Part shown: positions 51,560 through 60,593 of the stretch, piece by piece
How the letters are laid out: the number at the start of each line of letters is the position of its first letter
Position numbering within the stretch: position 1 is the first letter of the stretch
Assembly: GCF_003253745.1 (NCBI RefSeq)
Contig: NZ_MZXV01000085.1
Span: 248,001-312,000, forward strand
DNA from: Mesorhizobium kowhaii
Lineage (GTDB): Bacteria; Pseudomonadota; Alphaproteobacteria; Rhizobiales; Rhizobiaceae
Direction of reading: 5' to 3'
Length of the DNA: 64,000 nt
Notes under the pieces: generated by a model
Databases searched by the model: none
Seen by the model: the letters and a program-made list of their open reading frames with translations, nothing else
Told to the model about the DNA's origin: nothing
Made by a program: the position numbers and the translations under genes

Positions 51560-52273
51560 TCAAGGCGTGATGCGCGCCAAATGCTCGAGGTCGGCTTCCT
51601 CGCGCAGCGGGTCGGGTGCCATCACCACCGAGGTGCCGTTGTCGGCATCGTCGGCAAAGTGGGCAAGCACGGTGCGGCCGGCCTCCATGCGCGCCTTGCC
51701 TTCGGCGACCAGCCCCAGCGCCAGCGGATAGAGCCGGTGCTCGGCCTTCAGCACACGGGCAGCCAGCGCATCCGCATTGTCGCCGACCATCACCGGCACG
51801 GCCGCCTGCGCGATGATCGGGCCATCGTCCATCTCGGACGTGACGAAATGCACCGTGCAGCCATGGATGCGCATGCCGGCGGCCAGCGCGCGTGCATGGG
51901 TGTCGAGCCCTTTGAACGCCGGCAGCAGGGCAGGGTGGATGTTGATCATGCGGCCCTGCCATTTCTGGACGAAGCCGGGCGTGAGGATGCGCATATAGCC
52001 GGCGAGCGCCACGATCTCGGCTTGGAATGCCGTAAGCGCTGCGTCGATCGCCGCGTCATGCGCCTGCTTGCTGCCATGGTCGGCGCGGGAGATGACCTGT
52101 GTGGCGATGCCGCGCGCCTTGGCCACACCGAGGCCGGCAGCGTCGGCCTTGTCGGAAATGACGCCGACGATCTCGGCCGGGAAGGCCGGGTCGCTGGCCG
52201 CCGCGATCAGTGCGGTCATGTTGGAGCCGCGTCCCGAAATCAGGACAACGGTGCGTTTCCTCTGCGCGCTCAT
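51560..52273 (-). CDS. purN: Phosphoribosylglycinamide formyltransferase PurN
   Basis: A 237-residue enzyme that formylates GAR with 10-formyl-THF, the third step of purine synthesis. Landmarks are VLISGRGSNMTALI near the N-terminus, INIHPALLPAFKGLDTH (catalytic Asn and His) and VTSEMDDGPIIAQ (catalytic Asp). The C-terminus is about 20 residues longer than in E. coli. The start overlaps purM by four bases. Confidence 0.96.
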   Translation of the reverse strand: MSAQRKRTVVLISGRGSNMTALIAAASDPAFPAEIVGVISDKADAAGLGVAKARGIATQVISRADHGSKQAHDAAIDAALTAFQAEIVALAGYMRILTPGFVQKWQGRMINIHPALLPAFKGLDTHARALAAGMRIHGCTVHFVTSEMDDGPIIAQAAVPVMVGDNADALAARVLKAEHRLYPLALGLVAEGKARMEAGRTVLAHFADDADNGTSVVMAPDPLREEADLEHLARITP

Positions 52274-53379
52274 AGGCCGATCGAGCCCCGGTAGATGACG
52301 CCGGCGTTGCGGCGCGGCACGATGCGGCCGATCGGCGTCACCGTCTCGCCGGCTTCCTGCAGCACGGCGGCTACCTGCGCCGCCTGGCCGGAAGCGACCA
52401 CCAAAATCATGCCGATGCCGCAATTGAAGGTGCGCATCATCTCTTCCGGCGCCACACCACCGGTCTTCGCCAGCCACGAGAACACCGCTGGGACGTCGAT
52501 CGCCTCGAGGTCGAGCTCGGCCGAAAAATCCTTGGGCAGCACGCGCGGAATGTTTTCAGGAAAGCCGCCGCCGGTGATGTGGGCCAGCGCCTTGATGCCA
52601 TGCGTGCCGCGTATAGCCTTGAGGATCGACTTGACATAGATGCGGGTCGGCTCGAGCAGCGCCTCGGCCAACGTCGCCTCGTCGTTGAACGGCGCCGGAT
52701 CGCTCCAGGCGAGGCCGCTGACGGCGACGATGCGGCGCACCAGCGAAAATCCGTTCGAATGCAGGCCCGAGGAGGCGAGCCCAAGCAGCACGTCGCCCTC
52801 GACGATGTCGTCGGTAGGCAGAAGTTGCCCGCGTTCGGCCGCGCCCACCGCAAAGCCGGCGAGGTCGTAGTCGTTGCCGTGATACATGCCGGGCATTTCC
52901 GCCGTCTCGCCGCCGATCAGCGCGCAGCCGGCCTGCTGGCAGCCCTTGGCAATGCCGCCGACGATCGCGGCACCCTGGTCGGGATCGAGCTTGCCGGTGG
53001 CGAAATAGTCGAGGAAGAACAGCGGTTCCGCACCTTGCACGACGATGTCGTTGACGCACATGGCGACGAGATCGATGCCGATCGTGTCGTGCTTGCCGGC
53101 ATCGATGGCGATCTTCAGCTTGGTGCCGACGCCGTCATTGGCAGCCACCAGCACCGGATCGGTGAAGCCGGCCGCCTTGAGGTCGAACAGGCCACCAAAG
53201 CCGCCGATCTCGCCATCGGCGCCCGGCCTGCGTGTGGCGCGCACCAGCGGCTTGATCTTCTCGACCATCAGATTGCCGGCATCGATATCGACGCCGGCTT
53301 CGGCATAGGTGAGCCCGTTCTTGCGCTTGCCCGTTTTGGGCTGGCCCGTTCTGGGCTGGCTTGTGTCGCGCTTGCTCAT
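52270..53379 (-). CDS. purM: Phosphoribosylformylglycinamidine cyclo-ligase PurM
   Basis: A 369-residue AIR synthetase that closes the imidazole ring with ATP. It contains YAEAGVDIDAGN, ANDGVGTKLKIA, GGETAEMPGMY and the C-terminal NCGIGMILVV. ATG 53379 is used, with AGGA upstream; an earlier ATG at 53397 is possible. The first 20 residues hold a low-complexity repeat (QPRTG, QPKTG) encoded by a duplicated GGGCTGGCCCGTT-like unit. Confidence 0.96.
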   Translation of the reverse strand: MSKRDTSQPRTGQPKTGKRKNGLTYAEAGVDIDAGNLMVEKIKPLVRATRRPGADGEIGGFGGLFDLKAAGFTDPVLVAANDGVGTKLKIAIDAGKHDTIGIDLVAMCVNDIVVQGAEPLFFLDYFATGKLDPDQGAAIVGGIAKGCQQAGCALIGGETAEMPGMYHGNDYDLAGFAVGAAERGQLLPTDDIVEGDVLLGLASSGLHSNGFSLVRRIVAVSGLAWSDPAPFNDEATLAEALLEPTRIYVKSILKAIRGTHGIKALAHITGGGFPENIPRVLPKDFSAELDLEAIDVPAVFSWLAKTGGVAPEEMMRTFNCGIGMILVVASGQAAQVAAVLQEAGETVTPIGRIVPRRNAGVIYRGSIGL

Positions 53380-53454
53380 CGCAATTTTCCTGCTCATTTG
53401 CGGGCTCTTCGCATGAACGGCTTCGCCCCGCAAGGATGACGGTGGGATGCCGAA

Positions 53455-53554
53455 GTTTTGCCCCCGATAAAAAGCGTGGAGAGCGGGTTTTTCGGCGGCG
53501 GTAGCGCCCCTTGTGTGAAATCCCCCCGTCCTTGCTTTTTATCGGGGGCAAAAC
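53455..53554. repeat. 100-bp element with 21-bp perfect terminal inverted repeats
   Basis: GTTTTGCCCCCGATAAAAAG followed by C (53455-53475) is perfectly inverted at 53534-53554. The 58 bases between the arms have no gene. The whole could fold into one long hairpin. It resembles a MITE-like or palindromic element. No target-site duplication is seen. Confidence 0.7.
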
Positions 53555-53650
53555 CCCGTACCTCCGTCTGCGCCTTCACCCCTTTTGCATCCTTGTGTCT
53601 GGCTGTTGTTGGTGCTCTGTTGCTTCGCATCAGGCGTCCGGGGACAGGCC

Positions 53651-54640
53651 ATGCTCAATCCGTCGCAACAGATCATGAGGCTAGGCTTTGGATTCGCCGT
53701 GTCACAGGCGTTGCGCGTAATTATCGAACTCGGCATCCCCGATCTCCTGGCTGTCAGCGAGCAGTCAGTGGATGAACTAGCGGCTGCCACTCAGTCGGAT
53801 GCTGACGCGCTTTATCGTGTAATGCGACTTCTCGCGCCGGAAGGCGTCTTTAGGGAAGTACTGCCCCGTCATTTCGAATTGACGGAGGTTGGTGCCGTGC
53901 TGCGCTCCGATCAGCCGGGTCCCCGTGACTTCGTCCGCATGATCAACAGTGAGGCCTATCTTGCCTTCGAGCAGCTCCTGCATTCTGTCCGCACCGGAAA
54001 GCCAGCCTTCGATAAGGTGTTCGGGAGCCCAAGGTTTGACTGGCTGTCGGAACACCCGGAGCAGGCTGCCTTGTTTCAGCGTGCCATGGTCGCCTTGAGC
54101 CAAGGCAGTAACGAGGCCGTTGCCGAAGCTTGTGACTTCAGGCCGTTCACAAGGATCGTCGACGTTGGCGGCGGACATGGTCAGCTTCTCTCGGCGATCC
54201 TGGCCCGCAACCCCCATTTGAGCGGCGTGCTTTTCGATCTGCCTTCGGGCGTCGCGGCAGCACGCCAGGGTACCGGAGGCGACCTGCCGCGCACCGAATT
54301 TATCGCAGGTGATTTCTTTGAAAGCGTTCCCACCGGTGACGTCTACGTCATCAAGAAGGTCGTTCACGATTGGGACGATGGGCGTGCCGCGGAGATCCTG
54401 CGAAATTGCCGCAAGGCAATGTTGCCGAACGGAAAGGTGCTTGTGGCCGAGACCCTCGTGCCGCCAGGTGACGAACCGAACCAGATCAAGGGTATCGACG
54501 TGGTCATGCTCGCCGTCACTGGCGGCCTGGAGAGGACGCAGGTCCAATATGCAAGCTTGTTCGACGCCGCTGGGCTACGCCTTGATCGAGTGATTCAGAC
54601 CCGAGGACCCATTTCCATCCTCGAGGCGTCTGCAGCCTAA
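53651..54640 (+). CDS. SAM-dependent O-methyltransferase-like protein
   Basis: A 329-residue protein of the plant-like O-methyltransferase group (PF00891). A winged-helix dimerisation domain comes first (FAVSQALRVIIELGIPDLL), then a Rossmann domain with the SAM motif VDVGGGHGQLL (near residue 173). KKVVHDWDDGRAAEIL carries the catalytic-base His of the family, and a GPISILEA tail follows. It probably methylates a small hydroxylated compound. Codon use is less GC-biased than its purM and phosphatidyltransferase neighbours. It lies next to a palindromic element, so it may be an insertion. Confidence 0.85.
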   Translation: MLNPSQQIMRLGFGFAVSQALRVIIELGIPDLLAVSEQSVDELAAATQSDADALYRVMRLLAPEGVFREVLPRHFELTEVGAVLRSDQPGPRDFVRMINSEAYLAFEQLLHSVRTGKPAFDKVFGSPRFDWLSEHPEQAALFQRAMVALSQGSNEAVAEACDFRPFTRIVDVGGGHGQLLSAILARNPHLSGVLFDLPSGVAAARQGTGGDLPRTEFIAGDFFESVPTGDVYVIKKVVHDWDDGRAAEILRNCRKAMLPNGKVLVAETLVPPGDEPNQIKGIDVVMLAVTGGLERTQVQYASLFDAAGLRLDRVIQTRGPISILEASAA

Positions 54641-54775
54641 CCAGAGAATATCTCAATGTGAGCCTAGGTCGCGGTGCCTCGCTGTCCAGCTACCTTTGCT
54701 ATGTGTGGCGCTTCTCCCTTGCACCCACCCTCCGTCTCCATCATCTATCAGCCAGCAAACCCGACAGGCACGCAT

Positions 54776-55333
54776 TTGACCATCCCCAATCTGATCACCA
54801 TCCTGCGCCTTGTTCTGGTGCCAGCGGTGGTGCTGGCGATGCTGCAGGCGCGCTGGGACTGGGCCTTTGCCGGGTTCCTCATTGCCGGCATTTCCGATGG
54901 CGTCGACGGCTTCATCGCTCGCCGTTTCAACCAGCAGTCCGAGCTCGGCGCCTATCTCGACCCGATGGCCGACAAGCTGCTGCTGGTTTCGGTCTTCGTC
55001 GTCATGGGCTTCATCGGGCAATTGCCGCTGTGGCTGGTCGTCACCATGGTGTCGCGCGACGCGCTGATCGTTTGCGCGGTTGTGTTGTCGTCCGTCATGG
55101 CCCATCCGGTCGAGATGAAGCCGCTTTTCGTGTCGAAGGCCAACACCGCCATCCAGATCGTGCTGGCGGCGGTTGTGCTGGGCGAACTTGCCCTTGCTGT
55201 TCACCTCGACCCGCTGCGGCCAGCCCTCATATTGCTGTCCGGGGTCTTGACCGTGGCTTCGGCCGCGGCCTATCTCGTGGCTTGGCTGAGGCATATGAGC
55301 GGCTATGGCGAAGGCTCCAATCCGGACATCTGA
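54776..55333 (+). CDS. CDP-alcohol phosphatidyltransferase family protein
   Basis: A 185-residue membrane enzyme, a second member of the PgsA fold in the window. The signature is complete: Asp41, Asp44-Gly45, Ala48-Arg49, Gly58, Asp62 and Asp66. The TTG at 54776 begins MTIPNLITILRLVLVP, the standard PgsA-like N-terminus, with AGG seven bases upstream. It may make phosphatidylglycerophosphate, cardiolipin or another phospholipid. It overlaps the next gene by 29 bases. Confidence 0.88.
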   Translation: MTIPNLITILRLVLVPAVVLAMLQARWDWAFAGFLIAGISDGVDGFIARRFNQQSELGAYLDPMADKLLLVSVFVVMGFIGQLPLWLVVTMVSRDALIVCAVVLSSVMAHPVEMKPLFVSKANTAIQIVLAAVVLGELALAVHLDPLRPALILLSGVLTVASAAAYLVAWLRHMSGYGEGSNPDI

Positions 55334-56492
55334 GAGAGAAGCGGCGGTGATCGAGGCTGCGGCTGCCGATCTTGCCGCGTCCTCCGCTTTCCGCCGGCAG
55401 ATTTTCTTCTGGCTGGCCGGCGCGGCCGTGCTCGCGCTTTTCCTCTATGTCTTCAGTGCCATCCTGTTACCCTTCGTTGCCGGCATGGTGCTTGCCTATT
55501 TCCTCGATCCGGTCGCCGACCGGCTGGAGCGGCTCGGCCTGTCACGCGTCATGGCGACGGTGGTCATCCTCATCACCTTCCTCATCGTACTGGTGCTGGC
55601 CTTCGTCATCCTCATTCCGGTGCTGGCGACGCAGATGGCTGATTTCGCCGGCAAATTGCCGGAATACCTGACCCGGCTGCAAAGCCTGATCACGTCGTTT
55701 GATCCGAAATGGCTGGAACAGAAATTCGGCGTCAACGCCAATGGCTTGCGCGACGGGCTGAATTCGCTGCTGACCTCCGGGTTCGGCCTGATCACCACGG
55801 TCTTCACTTCGATTTGGAGTTCGGGCGTGGCGCTGGTCTCGGTGGTCAGCCTGTTCGTGGTGACGCCAGTGGTTGCCTTCTACATGCTGCTCGATTGGGA
55901 CCGCATGGTGGCGGTCATCGACAGCTGGGTGCCGCGCGACAATGTCGCGACGGTGCGCGCCATCGCCAAGGACATCAACACCGCAACGGCCGGCTTCGTG
56001 CGCGGCCAGGGCACGCTGTGCCTGGTGCTGGGCGCGATATATGCGACCGGGCTGACGCTGACCGGGCTGAATTTCGGCATCCTCATCGGTCTGTTCGCCG
56101 GGCTGATCTCCTTCATCCCCTATGTCGGCTCGCTCACCGGACTGGTGCTGGCCGTCGGCGTCGCCTTCGTCCAGTTCTGGCCGGACTGGACGATGATCGT
56201 GGCCGTCGCCGTCGTGTTCTTCATCGGCCAGTTCATCGAAGGCAACATCCTGCAGCCACGGCTGGTCGGCAAGAGCGTCGGCCTGCACCCGGTATGGCTG
56301 ATGTTCTCGCTGTTTGCCTTCGGCGCGCTGTTCGGCTTCGTCGGCCTGCTGATTGCAGTGCCAGCTTCGGCGGCAGTTGCCGTGCTGGTGCGGTTTGCCA
56401 TAGCTCGTTATCTCGAATCGCCGCTCTACAAGGGTCACGGCAGCACTGCGCCGGAGCTCCCGACCGATCGGCGCAAGGCCATCAAGCCATGA
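55305..56492 (+). CDS. AI-2E family transporter
   Basis: A 395-residue inner-membrane protein of the AI-2E/PerM family, with eight or so membrane segments. It has the typical FLDPVADRLERLGLSRV segment, a periplasmic coil near residues 110-150, and GLISFIPYVGSLTGLVLAVG and EGNILQPRLVGKSVGLHPVW later. Members transport autoinducer-2 or act as Na/H antiporters. It precedes hdaA in the same direction, an order I expect in related rhizobia. Confidence 0.92.
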   Translation: MAKAPIRTSEREAAVIEAAAADLAASSAFRRQIFFWLAGAAVLALFLYVFSAILLPFVAGMVLAYFLDPVADRLERLGLSRVMATVVILITFLIVLVLAFVILIPVLATQMADFAGKLPEYLTRLQSLITSFDPKWLEQKFGVNANGLRDGLNSLLTSGFGLITTVFTSIWSSGVALVSVVSLFVVTPVVAFYMLLDWDRMVAVIDSWVPRDNVATVRAIAKDINTATAGFVRGQGTLCLVLGAIYATGLTLTGLNFGILIGLFAGLISFIPYVGSLTGLVLAVGVAFVQFWPDWTMIVAVAVVFFIGQFIEGNILQPRLVGKSVGLHPVWLMFSLFAFGALFGFVGLLIAVPASAAVAVLVRFAIARYLESPLYKGHGSTAPELPTDRRKAIKP

Positions 56493-56538
56493 TCCGGCCG
56501 GTGACCAGGTGTCTTGCCGGGCCGTACGGCTGAGCCGC

Positions 56539-57243
56539 ATGAGCGACCAGAAAACCGACCCGCCGCGCCAATTGCCGCTGGATCTCGGCCACGGCACCGG
56601 CTATTCGCGCGACGAGCTCGTTGTCTCCGGCACCAACGCCCAAGCGGTGGCTTTGGTCGACCGCTGGCCGGACTGGCCTTCGCCGGTGGTGGTGCTGGCC
56701 GGTCCCGCCGGTTCGGGCAAGACACATCTGGCCTCCATTTGGCGCGCGCGCGCCAACGCGGTGGCGGTCGACGCCAGGCGTATCGGTGACAGCATCGCCA
56801 ATCTCGGCACCCGGCCGGCACTGATCGACGATGTCGATACCGGGGCGGTCGACGAGCAAGGCCTGTTCCATCTGATCAATGCGGTGCGTGGTGCAGGCTC
56901 GACGCTGCTCCTGACCGCACGCCGCTTTCCATCGGCCTGGGGTGTTGTGCTGCCCGATCTCGCCTCGCGGCTGAAGGCGGCGGCGACAGTCGAGATCCAT
57001 GAGCCCGACGATCTCCTGCTCGCCGGCGTCATCACCAAGCTGTTCGCCGACCGTCAGGTCGAGGTCGAGCCGCATGTCGTGCAGTATCTGGTCCGCCGCA
57101 TCGAGCGCTCGCTGGCGACCGCGATGCGCATCGTCGAGCGGCTGGACCGCACCGCGCTCGAGCGTAAGACGCCGATCACGCGCACCCTGGCGGCCGAAAC
57201 CGTCAGCGCCATGGACGAGGGGCAGGGCGAGTTCGAGATCTAG
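56539..57243 (+). CDS. hdaA: DnaA regulatory inactivator homologue HdaA
   Basis: A 234-residue DnaA-like AAA+ protein lacking a DNA-binding domain. The N-terminal QLPLDL (residues 11-16) is the beta-clamp-binding motif of Hda proteins. Walker A is GPAGSGKTH (55-63), and a DDVD motif near residue 100 acts as Walker B. The C-terminus ends after the sensor-2 helices, as in Hda. With the sliding clamp it stimulates ATP hydrolysis by DnaA after initiation. ATG 56539 is chosen to start just before the clamp motif. Confidence 0.93.
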   Translation: MSDQKTDPPRQLPLDLGHGTGYSRDELVVSGTNAQAVALVDRWPDWPSPVVVLAGPAGSGKTHLASIWRARANAVAVDARRIGDSIANLGTRPALIDDVDTGAVDEQGLFHLINAVRGAGSTLLLTARRFPSAWGVVLPDLASRLKAAATVEIHEPDDLLLAGVITKLFADRQVEVEPHVVQYLVRRIERSLATAMRIVERLDRTALERKTPITRTLAAETVSAMDEGQGEFEI

Positions 57244-57303
57244 GCTGTAGGTTGTTTCGGCCCATTGCTCCGAGATGGCCGACTTTAGACCGTGCACTTC
57301 AGC

Positions 57304-58272
57304 TCAGATCGTCAGAATGACCCGGCCGAGCGGACGCTCTTCGATGAGATACCGCAAAGCCTCGGCCGCGTCCTCGAGCGGGAAAGTCTTGGCGACGATC
57401 GGTTTGACCTGAGCTGATGCCAGCAGGTCCGCGATGACTGACCACGCGGCGTTGCGGGCAGCGGCACTCTCGCTCAGCAGCGAAAAGCCCTTGATGCTTG
57501 CAACCTTCCAAATCAGGTCGGTGACATTGATCGTGCTTTCGCGGCCGGCCGAGTAGCCAAGCGTGATCAACGACCCGCCGCGCGCCAGCGCCGGCAACGC
57601 ATCGCTCAGTATCTTGCCGCCGATGCCGTCGATGACGACGTCGGCGCCGTAGCCATCGGTGATGCGGTTGACACCGTCTGCCAGACCCTCGGTCGTCAGA
57701 TCGATAACCTCGGAAAAGCCAAGCGCCTTTGCCTCTTCGGCCTTGGCATGGCTGGTGGTGGACGAGATGCTGTGTCTGGCGCCGAGCGCTCGCGCCAGCT
57801 GTGTCGCTGCATTGCCGACCGAACCGCCGATTGCCGGCGCAAGCACCACCTTGCCGGTCGCGAAGCCGGCGTTCATCAGCGCGAGATAGGCCGTGAGATA
57901 GGCGACCGGCAGGCCGGCAGCGGCAACGTCATCGATGGTCTCGGGAACAGGCAGCAGCAATTCCTTGGGCACCTCGACATATTCGCTGTAGGTACCATCC
58001 TCGAAGACGCCGAACGGCCCGAGGAACGCCACCCGCGTGCCATCGGGGAAGTCTGGGTCGCCGCCTTCGATGATGCCGGCGCCTTCATTGCCAAGTACCA
58101 GCGGCGCCTTCGACAGCGGGAAATGGCCGCTGAGGATAGTATGGTCGAGTGGTGTGACGCCGGCGGCAACCATCCGCACCAGCAGCCGCCCTTCGGACAC
58201 ATCTGGTTTGGGAATGTCGACAAGCCTCAGGTCGGAGTAGCCGCCAAAGCCTTCTGCTCTCATTGCACGCAT
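57304..58272 (-). CDS. Zinc-independent quinone oxidoreductase-like MDR protein
   Basis: A 322-residue medium-chain reductase. GNEGAGIIEG and the nucleotide-binding APAIGGSVGNAATQLARALG are visible; the catalytic zinc Cys is absent, so it is in the quinone-reductase/enoyl-reductase branch. The start at 58272 has AAGGA eight bases upstream. It lies 103 bases after the SnoaL-like gene and is probably co-transcribed with it under TetR control. Confidence 0.9.
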   Translation of the reverse strand: MRAMRAEGFGGYSDLRLVDIPKPDVSEGRLLVRMVAAGVTPLDHTILSGHFPLSKAPLVLGNEGAGIIEGGDPDFPDGTRVAFLGPFGVFEDGTYSEYVEVPKELLLPVPETIDDVAAAGLPVAYLTAYLALMNAGFATGKVVLAPAIGGSVGNAATQLARALGARHSISSTTSHAKAEEAKALGFSEVIDLTTEGLADGVNRITDGYGADVVIDGIGGKILSDALPALARGGSLITLGYSAGRESTINVTDLIWKVASIKGFSLLSESAAARNAAWSVIADLLASAQVKPIVAKTFPLEDAAEALRYLIEERPLGRVILTI

Positions 58273-58375
58273 GACTGTTTTCCTTCTTGTGCATGGCACA
58301 GCCGCAGGATCGCGGTCAGCCGCCATTGATCGTCGGCAAGGCCGACGGCTCTACTGATTGTGTGGGGGAGGCCGC

Positions 58376-58819
58376 TCAGGCTTTCGGATCGGTCACCTTC
58401 TGCAAAGCGTCGGCCTGCGGTCCGGTCAAATAGAGGTCACCAAAGCCGTTTCCAACCTGTTCCCACATCAGGCGGGAAAACAGCAGCGCGGCATCGAGCG
58501 GGCGGTGGTTGACCAGGATCGAGTCCGCTTCGCCTTGTGCGTTCATATGCACGAGGACTGAGCATTCGATCGGAACGCCACGAATCTCGGCACGATACGA
58601 TTCCATGAAGAACGCAGCGCCGAAGTCACCACGATAGGTGAAGTCCTGGAAATCGTAGAGCGGCATGGCCTGCTTCAGCAGCGCCAGAATGTTTGCTCTG
58701 CCTTCCACCGGTCGTCTCAGCACGGTCGCTTCGAGCGTGGCGTCCTCGGCAAGTTTCGCCAGCCATGGCGGAGGGCCATCTGGCTTGGGAAGAAGGGGGG
58801 CTGTGTCATTGAACTTCAT
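58376..58819 (-). CDS. SnoaL/NTF2-like protein
   Basis: A 147-residue cone-shaped NTF2-like protein. It has the order expected for SnoaL-like proteins: helices (ALLKQAMPLYDF), then strands FTYRGDFGAAFFMESYRAEI and ECSVLVHMNAQGEADSILVN. ATG 58819 is preferred over an upstream ATG inside the operator. It is the first gene after the operator at 58856, so it is likely induced together with the oxidoreductase. The ligand is unknown. Confidence 0.82.
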   Translation of the reverse strand: MKFNDTAPLLPKPDGPPPWLAKLAEDATLEATVLRRPVEGRANILALLKQAMPLYDFQDFTYRGDFGAAFFMESYRAEIRGVPIECSVLVHMNAQGEADSILVNHRPLDAALLFSRLMWEQVGNGFGDLYLTGPQADALQKVTDPKA

Positions 58820-58855
58820 GGTTTTGATCCCGACTGAGTGGGGTAAGCGTCGATC

Positions 58856-58876
58856 AATATGACCGGTCATCTTAAA
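58856..58876 (-). promoter_or_regulatory. TetR operator, copy 1
   Basis: AATATGACCGGTCATCTTAA plus A contains the perfect palindrome ATGACCGGTCAT (58859-58870). It is 37 bases before the SnoaL start and nearly identical to the sequence at 59487. Confidence 0.75.
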
Positions 58877-58901
58877 GCAGTCGCAAAAAAAAGGATACGC
58901 C

Positions 58902-59480
58902 TCAGGTCACCAAGGCGCCGAACGCGACGTCCACGAATGCCGTCAGCGCCACGGCATCCTTGTCCACCTTCGCGCGCATCATCGCGCCTTCCCAGGAGTT
59001 GAGCAGAAACATGGCGATGGTCCTGGCTTCCATGTCGCGCCGCACCGTTCCATCGGCTTGCGCCTCCCTGACACAGGATTCGATGGCGCGGCTCCACGCC
59101 GCCAGCAGCACCGCCAGCCGCTCCCGAACCGCGCGGCTCTGGTCCGGCATTTCCGCGCTCATATTGCCGATCATGCAGCCGGTCCGGTACCCGGCCTGGC
59201 GTGCGACGTCGTTCAGGTGCTGAAAATACCGATTCAGCCTGACGACAGCAGGCGTCTTCTCGTCGCCGAGCGTGCTCAACCCGTTAAGCACCTTCTGCCA
59301 ATAGCGCTCCAGGGCCTCGACGGCGAGCGTCTCCTTGCTGTCGAAATGATTGTAGAACGACCCCTTCGGCACTTGCGCCGCTTCGGTGATGTCCTGCACG
59401 CTGGTGCCGTTGAAGCCCTTCTGGTGCAGGGTTTCCACGGCCGCCACGATGATCTGTTCCTTGGTGCTCCCTCGTGCCAT
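58902..59480 (-). CDS. TetR/AcrR family regulator
   Basis: A 192-residue repressor. The helix-turn-helix is in TSVQDITEAAQVPKGSFYNHF (residues 26-46), and the helical ligand domain contains GYRTGCMIGNMSAEM. Two copies of a GACCGGTC palindrome flank the gene, one just before its start and one after its end before the SnoaL gene. This suggests it represses itself and the SnoaL/oxidoreductase pair. The inducer is unknown. Confidence 0.92.
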   Translation of the reverse strand: MARGSTKEQIIVAAVETLHQKGFNGTSVQDITEAAQVPKGSFYNHFDSKETLAVEALERYWQKVLNGLSTLGDEKTPAVVRLNRYFQHLNDVARQAGYRTGCMIGNMSAEMPDQSRAVRERLAVLLAAWSRAIESCVREAQADGTVRRDMEARTIAMFLLNSWEGAMMRAKVDKDAVALTAFVDVAFGALVT

Positions 59481-59486
59481 GAGAGC

Positions 59487-59507
59487 AATATGACCGGTCG
59501 TCTTAAA
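59487..59507 (-). promoter_or_regulatory. TetR operator, copy 2
   Basis: AATATGACCGGTCGTCTTAA plus A differs from copy 1 by one base. It begins seven bases before the TetR start codon, consistent with autorepression. Confidence 0.75.
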
Positions 59508-59561
59508 AAGTCAAGGCCGATTTTCAAGGACGGTGAGAGGGTGGTCCAGACCTGTCGGCCT

Positions 59562-60464
59562 TCAACCCAGATGCGACTGAACAAAGTCGATGAAGGCGCG
59601 CACCTTGGCGGGCGGCAGATGGCGCGATGGGTAGAGTGCGTAAAGCGGAAAGCTCTCGCCATGCCAGTCCGGCAGAATTTCCACCAGAGCGCCTTGCCGG
59701 ATGAGGTGCTGCACGCCGATTGCCTTGATCCTGGCGATGCCGACGCCGTCAAGGCAGGCACCGAGCATCGTGCCAAACTCGGTGACCATGAGGCGGCCCG
59801 TGGTCCTGACGTCAATGATCGCGGCGGCGCGTCGAAACCGCCACTCCTCGATTGGCTGACCGGTCAGCGAATCCCGAACCTGGATGCAGGCATGATCGAC
59901 CAGGTCGGAGGGAACGGCCGGACACCCATGTGCCTTCAGGTAGGCCGGCGCGGCGACCGTCACCGTGCGCGTGTCGATGAGTTTCCTCGCCACCAGGGAC
60001 GACACTGGCGGTGTTCCGAAGCGGACAGCGATGTCAAATCCTTCGCCCACCAGATCCCCCAGCTGGTCGCGGGCGACCAGCTCCAGCGAGAGGTCGGGAT
60101 AGAGCGACAAGAATTCACGGATATGCGGCGTGAACAGCTGGCGCGAGAAGAACGCATCGACGTTGACGCGCAGCCGGCCGCGCACCGCGACAGACGTGCC
60201 GGAGGTGACGGTTACCGCGTCTTCGATTCCTGTCAGCAGCGGCGCAACCTCGGCGTAAAGCCGGCGGCCCTCGTCGGTCAGCGACACCGCTCGCGTCGTC
60301 CGGTCGAGCAGGCGGACGCCAACGCGGGTCTCGAGGCGCGAGACAGCGCGGCTGACGCCCGAGCGCGACAGGCCGAGTGCGTCCGCCGCCCGGGCAAAGC
60401 TGCCGCCTTCGGCGATCGCGGCCAGTACGCCGACATTGGAGATCACGCGTCCATCAAACGCCAT
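59562..60464 (-). CDS. LysR family transcriptional regulator
   Basis: A 300-residue LysR regulator of the large DsdC/PtxE-like or CrgA-type group. The helix-turn-helix SFARAADALGLSRSGVSRAV lies near residues 22-41, and the effector domain begins near GRLRVNVDAFF. GGAG is seven bases before the ATG at 60464. It is divergent from the NmrA-like reductase gene, 130 bases away, its most likely target. Confidence 0.92.
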   Translation of the reverse strand: MAFDGRVISNVGVLAAIAEGGSFARAADALGLSRSGVSRAVSRLETRVGVRLLDRTTRAVSLTDEGRRLYAEVAPLLTGIEDAVTVTSGTSVAVRGRLRVNVDAFFSRQLFTPHIREFLSLYPDLSLELVARDQLGDLVGEGFDIAVRFGTPPVSSLVARKLIDTRTVTVAAPAYLKAHGCPAVPSDLVDHACIQVRDSLTGQPIEEWRFRRAAAIIDVRTTGRLMVTEFGTMLGACLDGVGIARIKAIGVQHLIRQGALVEILPDWHGESFPLYALYPSRHLPPAKVRAFIDFVQSHLG

Positions 60465-60593
60465 TTGGTTCTCCGTTGATTTTAGATCATCAATGATATG
60501 ACTTAATGGCACTCACTGCAACAATGAGTGCCCGGCTAAAGATCCGCCATCCCGCACCGCAAAGGCGTGGCCCCGAAAGAATGGAGACGGATC

